Origin: an uncultured Lachnospiraceae bacterium
GTDB taxonomy: Bacteria; Bacillota; Clostridia; Lachnospirales; Lachnospiraceae
DNA length: 64,000 nt
Direction of reading: 5' to 3'
Assembly: GCA_946554445.1 (NCBI GenBank)
Contig: CAMNSD010000004.1
Span: 1 to 64,000 of the forward strand
This document shows, in pieces, positions 9,848 to 16,354 of this stretch (position 1 is its first letter; each line of letters opens with the position of its first letter). The notes beneath the pieces were generated by a model. The model made no database searches. It saw only the letters and a program-made list of their open reading frames with translations, and was not told the origin of the DNA. The position numbers and the translations under genes are program-made.

Positions 9848-9980
9848 ACTATACAGACAATAATTCAGAATACTGCACCAATCTCCATGATCCAATCACA
9901 TTTTGAATCAAAGTTGAATCACACGGTGCAACGTGCCTCTCCTTTCCAGTATTTATGCGGGTTCCAGAACAATGGTATTT

Positions 9981-10102
9981 TTCGAGTCCCGTCTCGCGCT
10001 CTTTTTTATTCCAGTAAAAGCAGCGGAAGCACTGATAAATACAGCGTTTCCGCTATTTTTGTGTGTCTACAAATCGGTAGACAGTTGTAGACAGTACCTT
10101 AG
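9981..10102 (+). repeat. Left copy of 122-bp direct repeat: tRNA 3' end plus terminator (att site)
   Basis: The repeat matches 14740-14861 with four mismatches. It opens with TTCGAGTCCCGTCTCGCGCT, which is the T-loop, T-stem and acceptor 3' strand of a tRNA. The implied 5' acceptor is GCGCGAG with discriminator U and no encoded CCA, which fits tRNA-Gly. A T-run and a strong hairpin (10022-10054) follow, then three TAGACAG-type motifs that could be integrase arm sites. The tRNA 5' part is missing here, so this is an attachment-site copy and not a tRNA gene. Confidence 0.75.
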
Positions 10103-10107
10103 TACCG

Positions 10108-10431
10108 TTACAATGCCTTTGATATGAGGTCATAGGTTTCCTTTTCGGTCAGCGGATTGTAGATATATTCTAGGGTTGTGGAAAGGTTGCTATGCCCTAA
10201 CATTTCCCTGATACAATCCAGAGGTACACCGTTCGCGTTCAGGTTGCTTGCGTAGGTCTTGCGCATTTTATGGGTACTCTTTGTGTCCTGCGCCGGGAAC
10301 CAACGCCGGAGTGCTTTCTGTACTTCCTCTTTCTCAAGCACCTCTTTGAGGCGTATCTCGGCGGGACTGATGTACATATCTTTCAAATCAGGGACATTTC
10401 CATTTGTTTCAATACTATTTTCTTTAGTCAT
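10108..10431 (-). CDS. Truncated tyrosine recombinase (C-terminal catalytic part only)
   Basis: 107 aa. The C-terminal 60 residues carry the tyrosine-recombinase signature: THKMRKTYAS (HxxR), LGHSNLSTTL (H box) and LEYIYNP with the nucleophilic tyrosine. A full integrase is 350-400 aa; the arm-binding, core-binding and first catalytic arginine parts are absent. The first 40 residues (MTKENSIETNGNVPD...) do not look like integrase, so the gene appears to be a deletion fusion. It ends 6 nt from the left att repeat, the usual place for an integrase. Alone it should not recombine DNA, though it might still bind. Confidence 0.75.
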   Translation of the reverse strand: MTKENSIETNGNVPDLKDMYISPAEIRLKEVLEKEEVQKALRRWFPAQDTKSTHKMRKTYASNLNANGVPLDCIREMLGHSNLSTTLEYIYNPLTEKETYDLISKAL

Positions 10432-10434
10432 AGT

Positions 10435-10530
10435 TTACCTACCTTCCTTAACTATAAAATGTTTTATGTTGCATGTTACTGTTGGCCAGTTTTTTGTCAT
10501 GTCCGGGACATGGTCTACAAAAGCATCCAT
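10435..10530 (-). CDS. 31-aa hypothetical peptide just upstream of the integrase fragment
   Basis: MDAFVDHVPDMTKNWPTVTC... begins at an ATG preceded by AAGGAGGG at good spacing and ends 3 nt before the integrase fragment start. It may be a genuine small element gene, or the surviving start of the gene whose middle was deleted. I do not recognise it. Confidence 0.4.
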   Translation of the reverse strand: MDAFVDHVPDMTKNWPTVTCNIKHFIVKEGR

Positions 10531-10663
10531 TGGAAAACCCTCCTTTCCTGTGCGTGCTGTTTTTGACTGTTATAAACAGCCTACGGCAGAGCGTGGCCGG
10601 TCACCCGGCCATCTTTTTCCGTTCTGCCATTTTTTCCTATAACAGTCTCAACATGCCCCGGCC

Positions 10664-11014
10664 TTAGCGCGTTCTGTCAATCATGCCATCACCTATAAGG
10701 TCAGAGAGTTTACACCGAAGCGCATGTGCTATATTTATAGCTGTTTTTAATTTGATATTATCACTGTTGCCGGACAGGTAATCCTTATAAGTAGAAAGCC
10801 CGATTCCCGCCTTCTCGGCCAGTTTCTTCTGGGTGTATTCACCGGAATCATTCTGGCGTTCCTGCCGCAGACGTTCTACTCTTTCCATAAAGGCCTCCAT
10901 CCAATAGTAGTTCTCTGTATCGCACATTTCACGGTCGGCAATCACATCATCCTTTAAGTCCCGTTCCAGTTCTGCCTGTGTCTTTTGGTTTACATGTATA
11001 CTTTGTCTATCCAT
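10664..11014 (-). CDS. XRE-family transcriptional regulator
   Basis: 116 aa with ATG preceded by AAGGAAAC. The C-terminal half is a Cro/CI-type helix-turn-helix: YTQKKLAEKAGIGLSTYKDYLSG, followed by KLKTAINIAHALRCKLSDLIG. The N-terminal 50 residues are charged and helical. Small XRE proteins next to an integrase usually repress excision or integrase genes of the element. It is transcribed towards the integrase fragment, and a strong hairpin at 11181-11210 separates it from the gene to its right. Confidence 0.75.
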   Translation of the reverse strand: MDRQSIHVNQKTQAELERDLKDDVIADREMCDTENYYWMEAFMERVERLRQERQNDSGEYTQKKLAEKAGIGLSTYKDYLSGNSDNIKLKTAINIAHALRCKLSDLIGDGMIDRTR

Positions 11015-11180
11015 ACAAGTTTCCTTATATGGTGCGCACCTTGCTTTCTGTTTTATAGTTGATACCGGTATCCTTTTTGTTACATCTGCCGCATTTGCAA
11101 CTACAGTAGTTTGTTAACTTTTGCTGTTAAACAATTAATTTTTATTCAAAAGAAAAAAGGGGCGCGGGGTTACCCCGAGA

Positions 11181-11210
11181 AAGGCGGTTAGGCGTATGCC
11201 TAACCGCCTT
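11181..11210. terminator. Strong hairpin terminator
   Basis: Perfect 13-bp arms AAGGCGGTTAGGC / GCCTAACCGCCTT around a GTAT loop, in the 345-bp gap between the XRE gene and the lipoprotein gene. Confidence 0.65.
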
Positions 11211-11261
11211 TACGATGTAAAAATTTAAAATTGGAATCTATAGAGGGATATAAGAAATGCA

Positions 11262-11294
11262 AAAGAGAGTGGATTGTGAAAAACCACTCTCTTT
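11262..11294 (-). terminator. Terminator of the DUF4854-like lipoprotein gene
   Basis: AAAGAGAGTGG / CCACTCTCTTT inverted repeat about 65 nt beyond the lipoprotein stop on the minus strand. Confidence 0.6.
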
Positions 11295-11358
11295 CTTTTA
11301 TAGAAGAAATAAAAAAGTATGCCATCAGACGGTCAGTATTGGTATGAAAACTAATTAA

Positions 11359-11781
11359 TCATTTTGTATAATAGTGCTCCTGTGAATCAATTACCGTTCC
11401 ATCAGCATTGACACACTGTACCCGAATATACTTCGGCATTTTGCCTGTCGCTTCTTCACACTGCTCAAATATAGGATTCACGTCTACAGACGTGCCCAAA
11501 TAACTTAGCAGATTAGTAAGTTCCATATTCATTCCATTCTGGCCGTTTTCGGCCGTAAGCTGAAACTCTTCAAAAATATAGGAAAACACCAAAACATCCT
11601 CACCTTCCGCGGAAAGTTTCACGTGAAGTCCTGTGCCTTCTTCTGCATATGCAGAGTTAATCTGCTCTACATTATCAGCGACATCATCACTGTCGACCCA
11701 CTCGGAAAGAGTCGGCTTAGAGCCACACCCTACCATGATCAACATAAAAACGAAGGCTAAAACAAGTATATTCTTCTTCAT
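11359..11781 (-). CDS. Small secreted lipoprotein, DUF4854-like
   Basis: 140 aa from the ATG at 11781 (GGAGAAAAG upstream); an in-frame ATG 42 nt further up lacks a site. A lysine-rich start and hydrophobic core end in MVGCGS, a lipobox with cysteine at about residue 19. The mature part contains TLSEWVDSDDVADNVEQINS, which resembles the DUF4854 family of clostridial lipoproteins whose function is unknown. It should be anchored to the outer face of the membrane. It lies inside the small element with its own terminator. Confidence 0.65.
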   Translation of the reverse strand: MKKNILVLAFVFMLIMVGCGSKPTLSEWVDSDDVADNVEQINSAYAEEGTGLHVKLSAEGEDVLVFSYIFEEFQLTAENGQNGMNMELTNLLSYLGTSVDVNPIFEQCEEATGKMPKYIRVQCVNADGTVIDSQEHYYTK

Positions 11782-11858
11782 TATCTTTTCTCCTAGTATT
11801 CTGATTTTTATTTGCTCCATCATTTCTCCAACACATACAGATTTGTAAAATACTGCTA

Positions 11859-12389
11859 TTACAACTTGTTAATTTTTCTTTGGGTCAAGATTGTTTTCAC
11901 GAGCTGATAAACAAAGGCGGGGATTCCGACAATAACGGAGACAATCGCCTTAACTGCTATATATATAAGCCAAAACCACCATGACCCAAAAATGGAGATT
12001 GGGATAAACGATTGCAGATATGTAAGCACCTTCCATCCAAATGGAATGCAAAAGGAACAGAAGAATATCCCAATCCAATCTCCCAAACGATTGCCTTCAC
12101 TGCTTTGCTGATAATGATACGAATACCATACCCAAATGGAAGCAATGACAACACCGATAACAGCAGTTTTTATGAACTCGCTACGGGTATCAACCAGAGC
12201 GTCCTTGTATTTCTGTTTTCGCTGTTCTTCCTTATTTTGGGCTTGCTGTTGTTGGTTCTTCCTCGTCTGGTCAGCACAGGTATCGCACATACAAGGCGTA
12301 TACTTTTCGGCACATTCTTTACACAATCCTTTTCCGCATTTTTGACAGGTTGCGACAGCCTCTCTTTCCGTGTGGTTAAAACATTTCAT
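11859..12389 (-). CDS. B-box-type zinc-finger membrane protein
   Basis: 176 aa from the ATG at 12389, preceded by AGAGAGGAT. The first 40 residues form a treble zinc site: CFNHTEREAVATCQKCGKGL followed by CKECAEKYTPCMCDTCADQ, as in bacterial proteins labelled B-box zinc finger. A glutamine/lysine-rich linker follows, then hydrophobic segments at about residues 75-95, 105-125 and 130-165. The zinc head is probably cytoplasmic. The role is unknown; such proteins are common in Lachnospiraceae mobile elements. Confidence 0.6.
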   Translation of the reverse strand: MKCFNHTEREAVATCQKCGKGLCKECAEKYTPCMCDTCADQTRKNQQQQAQNKEEQRKQKYKDALVDTRSEFIKTAVIGVVIASIWVWYSYHYQQSSEGNRLGDWIGIFFCSFCIPFGWKVLTYLQSFIPISIFGSWWFWLIYIAVKAIVSVIVGIPAFVYQLVKTILTQRKINKL

Positions 12390-12483
12390 GGTAGTAATCC
12401 TCTCTTTAGTGTATTTCGTTTTCAGACAATAACCATTGCCTACGCACTTGGAGTTTTTATTTGTCAGGGCATGGGAAATTGAT

Positions 12484-12518
12484 AAAACCGGCGGAGAGGA
12501 TTCCCACCGTCGGTTTTT
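12484..12518 (-). terminator. Terminator of the secreted repeat-protein gene
   Basis: AAAACCGGCGG / CCGTCGGTTTT inverted repeat with a T-run on the minus strand, directly after the stop codon at 12520. Confidence 0.7.
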
Positions 12519-12519
12519 A

Positions 12520-13200
12520 TTACTGTACCGGAACTGTGGACAATGCCAGTACACCATTCACTTTGATACCGCTCACGCCAAGGGTTGTAGACAGGTAGGT
12601 TGCGTCACCTTTTGTCGCTGTCACTACATAACCGGTAGTGTCAACACCATCAGCAAAAGTGATATTCGCATACCAGAGTTTATCTTCGCCCTGTTCAAGC
12701 GCTACATTCTTATATGTTACTGCATTGCCCTTTGCGTCTGTCACTGCAAAACCAGCTTTCACGATACCGCAGTGATATACTTCATAGGATGTGTGCGTTT
12801 TGTTCATGACAATGCGGAAGCTCTGACCACCAGTCACACTTGTGGTAACATCGTTAGGGTTCTTAGCCGGTGTGGAAGCACTCCAATAATCGTCAGACAT
12901 TACGCTATCTCCATCATACATAGCTGCATCTGCATTAAATCCAAGTCCATCGTTGTGACTACCACTATCATAATTACCGCTATCATGACTGCCACTATCA
13001 TTAGAACTTGATTCGTTATGAGAAGATGAACTCGAATCTCCGCTCCAATAATTATCAGGCATTTTACTATCACCATCATGCATTGGTGCATTAGCATTGA
13101 ATCCCCATCCTTCTGCGTGAGATGTGATGGATGTGACAGGTGATGCCACAATAAATGCAAATGCAAAAGCTGTTGCCAAGATTGAATATAGTTTCTTCAT
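12520..13200 (-). CDS. Secreted protein with a duplicated 21-residue motif
   Basis: 226 aa. A Sec signal peptide (MKKLYSILATAFAFAF...) with likely cleavage after SHA. Two copies of a motif of the form GFNAxAxMxDGDSxMxDxYWS occur at about residues 33-53 and 86-106. A Ser/Asn/Gly/His-rich linker (SSSSSHNESSSNDSGSHDSG) separates them. The C-terminal 110 residues look like a small beta-rich domain (VTGGQSFRIVMNKTHTSYEV). No LPXTG or membrane anchor is present, so it should be released or loosely bound. I do not recognise a family. The gene has a tidy ribosome site (GGAGGTAAAAGACT) and terminator, so it is likely real cargo of the element. Confidence 0.6.
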   Translation of the reverse strand: MKKLYSILATAFAFAFIVASPVTSITSHAEGWGFNANAPMHDGDSKMPDNYWSGDSSSSSHNESSSNDSGSHDSGNYDSGSHNDGLGFNADAAMYDGDSVMSDDYWSASTPAKNPNDVTTSVTGGQSFRIVMNKTHTSYEVYHCGIVKAGFAVTDAKGNAVTYKNVALEQGEDKLWYANITFADGVDTTGYVVTATKGDATYLSTTLGVSGIKVNGVLALSTVPVQ

Positions 13201-13324
13201 AGTCTTTTACCTCCGTATTTTGTGTTTTGTTTTTCTTTGGTTACTTTTGAGCAGGAAAATCCCGAACAGTTCAGCAGAGGGGGCATAGTTTTACGCCCCT
13301 CTGTGAGTCTGCCGAGATAAACAA

Positions 13325-13535
13325 TAAGAAAGCGGCGCAGGACTTTTCTTTCCTACACCGCTGAAAATACAACACCATTAACCCAAGTATACGCTAGTTT
13401 TCCCTTGAAATACTATGGGAAATTCGCTATACTTGACTTGGCGCATAAATATATGCTGTGTGGGAGGTCTCGTCTCCTGCATAGGGGTGTAGAGGATTGC
13501 AGTCCTCTACATCCTGCCTTTTATTATCTATCTCA
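13325..13535 (-). ncRNA. Candidate ~210-nt RNA from the duplicated promoter cassette
   Basis: The leftward promoter at 13542-13570 points into a stretch with a perfect hairpin GTAGAGGA / TCCTCTAC (13489-13510) and a terminator at 13331-13362. The only matching ORF (ATG at about 13540) overlaps the -10 box, so it would not be on the transcript. A non-coding RNA is the simplest reading. Confidence 0.35.
13331..13362. terminator. Hairpin terminator
   Basis: AGCGGCGCAGGA / TCCTACACCGCT inverted repeat, followed by a T-rich tract on the minus strand. Confidence 0.5.
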
Positions 13536-13541
13536 TTTTTC

Positions 13542-13570
13542 ATTATACCGCCCCTGTATGAAATTAGCAA
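13542..13570 (-). promoter_or_regulatory. Promoter of the candidate RNA
   Basis: TTGCTA, 17 nt, TATAAT on the minus strand. The -35 and its flank (TTGCTAATTTC) are identical to those of the toxin promoter at 14457-14485. Confidence 0.55.
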
Positions 13571-13594
13571 GGGTTTATATTTTTCAAAAAAGCA

Positions 13595-13690
13595 AAAAAC
13601 GTAATCAAGAGGGAATGAAAGATAGTGCGTCTTTCCATTCCCTCTTTTTTCCATTCTGCTTTGGATTGCGTCCGCTGTGTCAAGGGTTGC
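13595..13690. repeat. Direct repeat, copy A (terminator cassette)
   Basis: About 95 bp, nearly identical to 14484-14578 with a one-base length change in a T-run. It contains an internal hairpin AGAGGGAATG / CATTCCCTCT with a T-run. Confidence 0.8.
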
Positions 13691-13715
13691 ACTTCTACAT
13701 ATCTGTTGGTACAAT
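13687..13715 (+). promoter_or_regulatory. Promoter of the 127-aa hypothetical gene
   Basis: TTGCAC, 17 nt, TACAAT, 31 nt before the start codon at 13747. Confidence 0.6.
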
Positions 13716-13746
13716 AGTGCCATCACTTAATGAGGAGGTACATTCC

Positions 13747-14130
13747 ATGATTTCAACTTATGAAGAGTATATAACCATGCCGGGAAGTCTTATCCTTGAA
13801 GAAATGCAGTCGCTCCACAGGGAGATAAAGGAAGAAGCCGGCCGCGATGGGGACGCTCTTGAACTTTACAAGAATCTGATTGATGCCGCCGTAAAATATT
13901 CCCTATTTCGCGCAAACTGGCATTTCTGGGACAAGGAGAAAAAAATGACGGAGGACTCTAGACGCACAAAATGTCATGACATCGTTATCGACTGTTTCAA
14001 CATACTCGCAAGATACCTGAAAAATCAGGGGAAAGCCGCCGCATGGCTTGATATACTCGGGGATGACAGAAAGCGCATCGGCGATTTTGCGTGCTATCTC
14101 ATTTTTGCCGAAAGCCTGAACGCAAGATAA
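13747..14130 (+). CDS. Hypothetical 127-aa soluble protein
   Basis: The ATG at 13747 follows GAGGAGG at good spacing and a clear promoter (13687-13715), which rules out the longer open frame beginning at 13405. The protein (MISTYEEYITMPGSLILEEM...) is helical and acidic, with a segment FRANWHFWDKEKKMTEDSRRT and a C-terminal DDRKRIGDFACYLIFAESL. It has no signal peptide or membrane segment. I recognise no domain; proteins of this type are usually small cargo genes of Firmicutes elements. It is the only protein-coding gene in the element on the plus strand. Confidence 0.6.
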   Translation: MISTYEEYITMPGSLILEEMQSLHREIKEEAGRDGDALELYKNLIDAAVKYSLFRANWHFWDKEKKMTEDSRRTKCHDIVIDCFNILARYLKNQGKAAAWLDILGDDRKRIGDFACYLIFAESLNAR

Positions 14131-14165
14131 TGAATTTCGTGAATTTCCATTGCGTACGGCGTATC

Positions 14166-14194
14166 TTGCAATCCATTTCTACATATGCTATAAT
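14166..14194 (+). promoter_or_regulatory. Extended -10 promoter of the antisense RNA
   Basis: TTGCAA, 17 nt, TATAAT with TG one base upstream of the -10 (TGCTATAAT). It points towards the toxin gene. Confidence 0.6.
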
Positions 14195-14200
14195 GCCGAT

Positions 14201-14285
14201 AGGCAGACAGAGGGATTACAATAAAACTGTCAATCTTTAACACCAAAACGAAACCCCCAGAGAGGCACCTCTGAGGGTTTCTTGT
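14201..14285 (+). ncRNA. Candidate antitoxin RNA of a type I toxin-antitoxin pair
   Basis: The transcript from the promoter above would run about 85 nt and stop at the hairpin 14250-14281. Its 5' part contains AGGGATTACAAT (14211-14222), which occurs again at 14389-14400, antisense to toxin codons 4-7. The RNA can therefore pair with the toxin message near its start codon, and both transcripts converge on the same hairpin. This is the layout of the par (Fst/RNA II) locus of pAD1. It is inferred from sequence only. Confidence 0.55.
14250..14281. terminator. Shared bidirectional terminator of toxin and antitoxin RNAs
   Basis: GAAACCC(C)CAGAG / CTCTGAGGGTTTC hairpin followed by pyrimidine-rich DNA on both strands, between the convergent RNA and toxin gene. 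Confidence 0.65.
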
Positions 14286-14310
14286 TCCTATACGGGGAAC
14301 CAATCCGAGG

Positions 14311-14409
14311 TTAGTTGTCATTGCCGCCACTGTCTAACCATTTGATGATGTAGTGGCACACTACACCACCCACAACAGTGACCAATAAAGGGATTACAAT
14401 GTCCGCCAT
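14311..14409 (-). CDS. Fst-like small membrane toxin, 32 aa
   Basis: MADIVIPLLVTVVGG followed by VVCHYIIKWLDSGGNDN. The ATG at 14409 has AAAGGGGGTG upstream. A single hydrophobic helix with an internal proline and glycines ends in KWLD and a polar tail, the pattern of Fst/Ldr-type toxins that insert into the cell membrane. It has its own promoter, a convergent antisense RNA and a shared terminator. Annotation pipelines often call such peptides holin-like toxins. Being inside a mobile element fits a plasmid- or element-stabilising role. Confidence 0.7.
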   Translation of the reverse strand: MADIVIPLLVTVVGGVVCHYIIKWLDSGGNDN

Positions 14410-14456
14410 CTTCTTCACCCCCTTTCCGTTGCCGGATTGGGTATGACAACAAGACA

Positions 14457-14485
14457 AGCATATCATATCTTGTCGAAATTAGCAA
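14457..14485 (-). promoter_or_regulatory. Toxin promoter
   Basis: TTGCTA, 17 nt, TATGCT on the minus strand, giving a leader of about 40 nt before the toxin ATG. Confidence 0.5.
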
Positions 14486-14578
14486 AAACGTAATCAAGAG
14501 GGAATGAAAGATAGTGCGTCTTTTCATTCCCTCTTTTTCCATTCTACTTTGGATTGCATCCACTGTATCAAGGGTTGC
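14484..14578. repeat. Direct repeat, copy B (terminator cassette)
   Basis: Second copy of 13595-13690. It holds the same AGAGGGAATG / CATTCCCTCT hairpin and abuts the toxin promoter. Confidence 0.8.
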
Positions 14579-14605
14579 CCTACGGCGTATCGCTTCGCTT
14601 GCCCC

Positions 14606-14633
14606 TTGACACGCTATGTTTCCTTAATATAAT
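14606..14633 (+). promoter_or_regulatory. Consensus promoter facing the right att repeat
   Basis: TTGACA, 16 nt, TATAAT. No ORF follows before the att repeat at 14740. A small hairpin ACGTTG...CAACGT lies at about 14681-14697. The transcript would cross the att hairpin, which may terminate it. Confidence 0.5.
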
Positions 14634-14739
14634 CTCGGTTTGACTTATATATCCCGTTCAAGAAGTTTTCCTTTGAAGACACGTTGAAGACAACGTGCTT
14701 TCCTCCTTGATTTTATGGGCTTTTCGGAGCAAAAAACAG

Positions 14740-14861
14740 TTCGAGTCCCGTCTCGCGCTCTTTTTTATTCCAGTAAAAATAGCGGAAACACTGATAAATA
14801 CAGCGTTTCCGCTATTTTTGTGTGTCTACAAATCGGTAGACAGTTGTAGACAGTATCTTAG
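14740..14861 (+). repeat. Right copy of 122-bp direct repeat (att site at the island/core border)
   Basis: 118 of 122 positions match the left copy at 9981-10102. It again starts inside the tRNA T-loop, and the upstream bases (AAAAAACAG) are not tRNA. The hairpin AGCGGAAACACTG / CAGCGTTTCCGCT (14781-14813) also lies where nagZ transcripts end. Core sequence begins 30 nt further on with the nagZ stop codon. Confidence 0.75.
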
Positions 14862-14890
14862 CACCATCCACAATCTGCAATCCCCAATCA

Positions 14891-16354
14891 TTATTCTGGC
14901 TTTTCTCCTTTGCACTTCACTCGGTAAATCCGCCGCAGGGAATCATTGATTCTCTCTTCCGATATTTTCCCTTCCTGCACTGCCGCCAGAAGCGCATCAT
15001 ATGCTTTCGTAAAATCCTCAGGCATCAGCAGCATATCCGCCCCCGCTTCGATTGCCATCACAGCTGCATCCTCAGGCGGATAGTAATCGGTAATGGCAGT
15101 CATATTGAGTGCATCAGTGATAATAATCCCCTCAAATCCCAATTCATTTCTCAGAATATCCGTCATGATCTTTTCTGACAAGGAACTGGGCAGTGCATTG
15201 GGATCTACCGATGGCGCCGTCACATGACTTACCATCACAAAATCTGCTCCCGCGTCGATACCGGCCTGAAAAGGCACAAAATCTGTGGCTCTCATCTCGT
15301 CCAGCGTCTTCGTAATCTCCACCCAAGTCTCATGGGTGTCTTCTGTGGCCTCGCCAAGCCCCGGAAAATGTTTTAGACAGGCACTCATCTGCGGATCCTG
15401 CAATCCCGTCACAAACCCTTTAACCATTTCTCCCGCCGCCGCAGGATCAGAACCAAAGGAACGATCGCCCAGAACGCTGTTGCCGCCTTCCGGAACCACA
15501 TCGGCTACAGGTGCGAAATCCAGATTAAATCCCAAATCCTTCAAGTAAGAATTAATCGTGGCGCCGCTTTCCTGTGCTTTCGCTGGATCCCCGCTTTCAC
15601 CGATCGTTGCCATGGAATCCACCTTTGTCACTTCCACACTGCTGTCTGCAACCCGGCTGACAGAACCGCCCTCTTCATCTACTGCCAGAAAGATACGGTA
15701 TTTACTCATGGATTTTGTATTGGACAACATTTCCTTGATCTGTTCCTCATCCAAGATATTCTGTCCAAAATAGATCAATCCTCCGACAGGATACTGGTTT
15801 AACGCCTCCTGCGTGCCGTTACCGGCCTGTGTAGCTGTAATCACACCTGTAATGGACTCCGGTGTCACAATGAAAAGCCCGGCGATTTTATCCTCCAGCG
15901 GCATATCCGCAATGGAAGTTTCCACCAATTCTTCGTAGATATCCTCTTCATTCTCTTCCACTACCACATCTGGCGTATCGATCACGATTTCTTCCGCCTC
16001 CTGTTCTGCCTCTTCCTCCTGCTGTTTCACCAGTTCTTCCGCCTGTTTTTTCTCTTTCACAGAGGAAACGATCTTACTGCCGAGAACGACACCACCCGAA
16101 ACTATCGCCATAAATATAACAAATACTACCGAATAGGCTATGATTTGGTTTCGCATACGCCTTTTATGACGATACTCCCGCCGATCCTCTTCATCGTATT
16201 CATCATCTTCATCTTCGTCATCTTCATCGTCGTCATCATCATCGTCGTCTAATTCTTCTTCATCTTCCATTTCCTCATCATCCTCAAATTCTTCTTCATC
16301 ATAGTCCTTGCCCGGATGTTTTTTTCTTCTGTTTTGTAACTTTCCCATATTCAA
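14891..16354 (-). CDS. nagZ: Membrane-anchored beta-N-acetylhexosaminidase, GH3 (NagZ type)
   Basis: About 487 aa. The start is either the TTG at 16354 (six nt after AAAGGA) or the ATG two codons later. Residues 12-60 are an extreme acidic stretch of Glu/Asp; residues about 67-92 are a transmembrane helix, so the enzyme faces the outside. A charged linker leads to a GH3 domain: FLAVDEEGGSVSR, GDRSFGSDP, KHFPGLGE and the NagZ-specific Asp-His pair in EDTHETW, then GIIITDALNM with the nucleophile aspartate. NagZ-type enzymes release N-acetylglucosamine from muropeptides during wall recycling. In Gram-positives the enzyme is usually exported, which fits the anchor. It is the first core gene beside the island and has no operon partner. 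Confidence 0.85.
   Translation of the reverse strand: MNMGKLQNRRKKHPGKDYDEEEFEDDEEMEDEEELDDDDDDDDEDDEDEDDEYDEEDRREYRHKRRMRNQIIAYSVVFVIFMAIVSGGVVLGSKIVSSVKEKKQAEELVKQQEEEAEQEAEEIVIDTPDVVVEENEEDIYEELVETSIADMPLEDKIAGLFIVTPESITGVITATQAGNGTQEALNQYPVGGLIYFGQNILDEEQIKEMLSNTKSMSKYRIFLAVDEEGGSVSRVADSSVEVTKVDSMATIGESGDPAKAQESGATINSYLKDLGFNLDFAPVADVVPEGGNSVLGDRSFGSDPAAAGEMVKGFVTGLQDPQMSACLKHFPGLGEATEDTHETWVEITKTLDEMRATDFVPFQAGIDAGADFVMVSHVTAPSVDPNALPSSLSEKIMTDILRNELGFEGIIITDALNMTAITDYYPPEDAAVMAIEAGADMLLMPEDFTKAYDALLAAVQEGKISEERINDSLRRIYRVKCKGEKPE

Noticed and set aside
9981..10003. Possible tRNA gene at either 122-bp repeat
   Set aside because: Only T-loop, 3' T-stem and acceptor strand are present; no D-arm or anticodon arm lies upstream of either copy.
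13427..13726. 99-codon minus-strand frame ending in a 38-aa peptide
   Set aside because: The only ATG with a site overlaps the -10 box of the promoter that would transcribe it, and the rest crosses a terminator repeat.
13405..13746. Longer start for the 127-aa hypothetical gene
   Set aside because: The upstream part spans the leftward promoter, a terminator hairpin and the gene's own promoter, so it is not translated as one protein.
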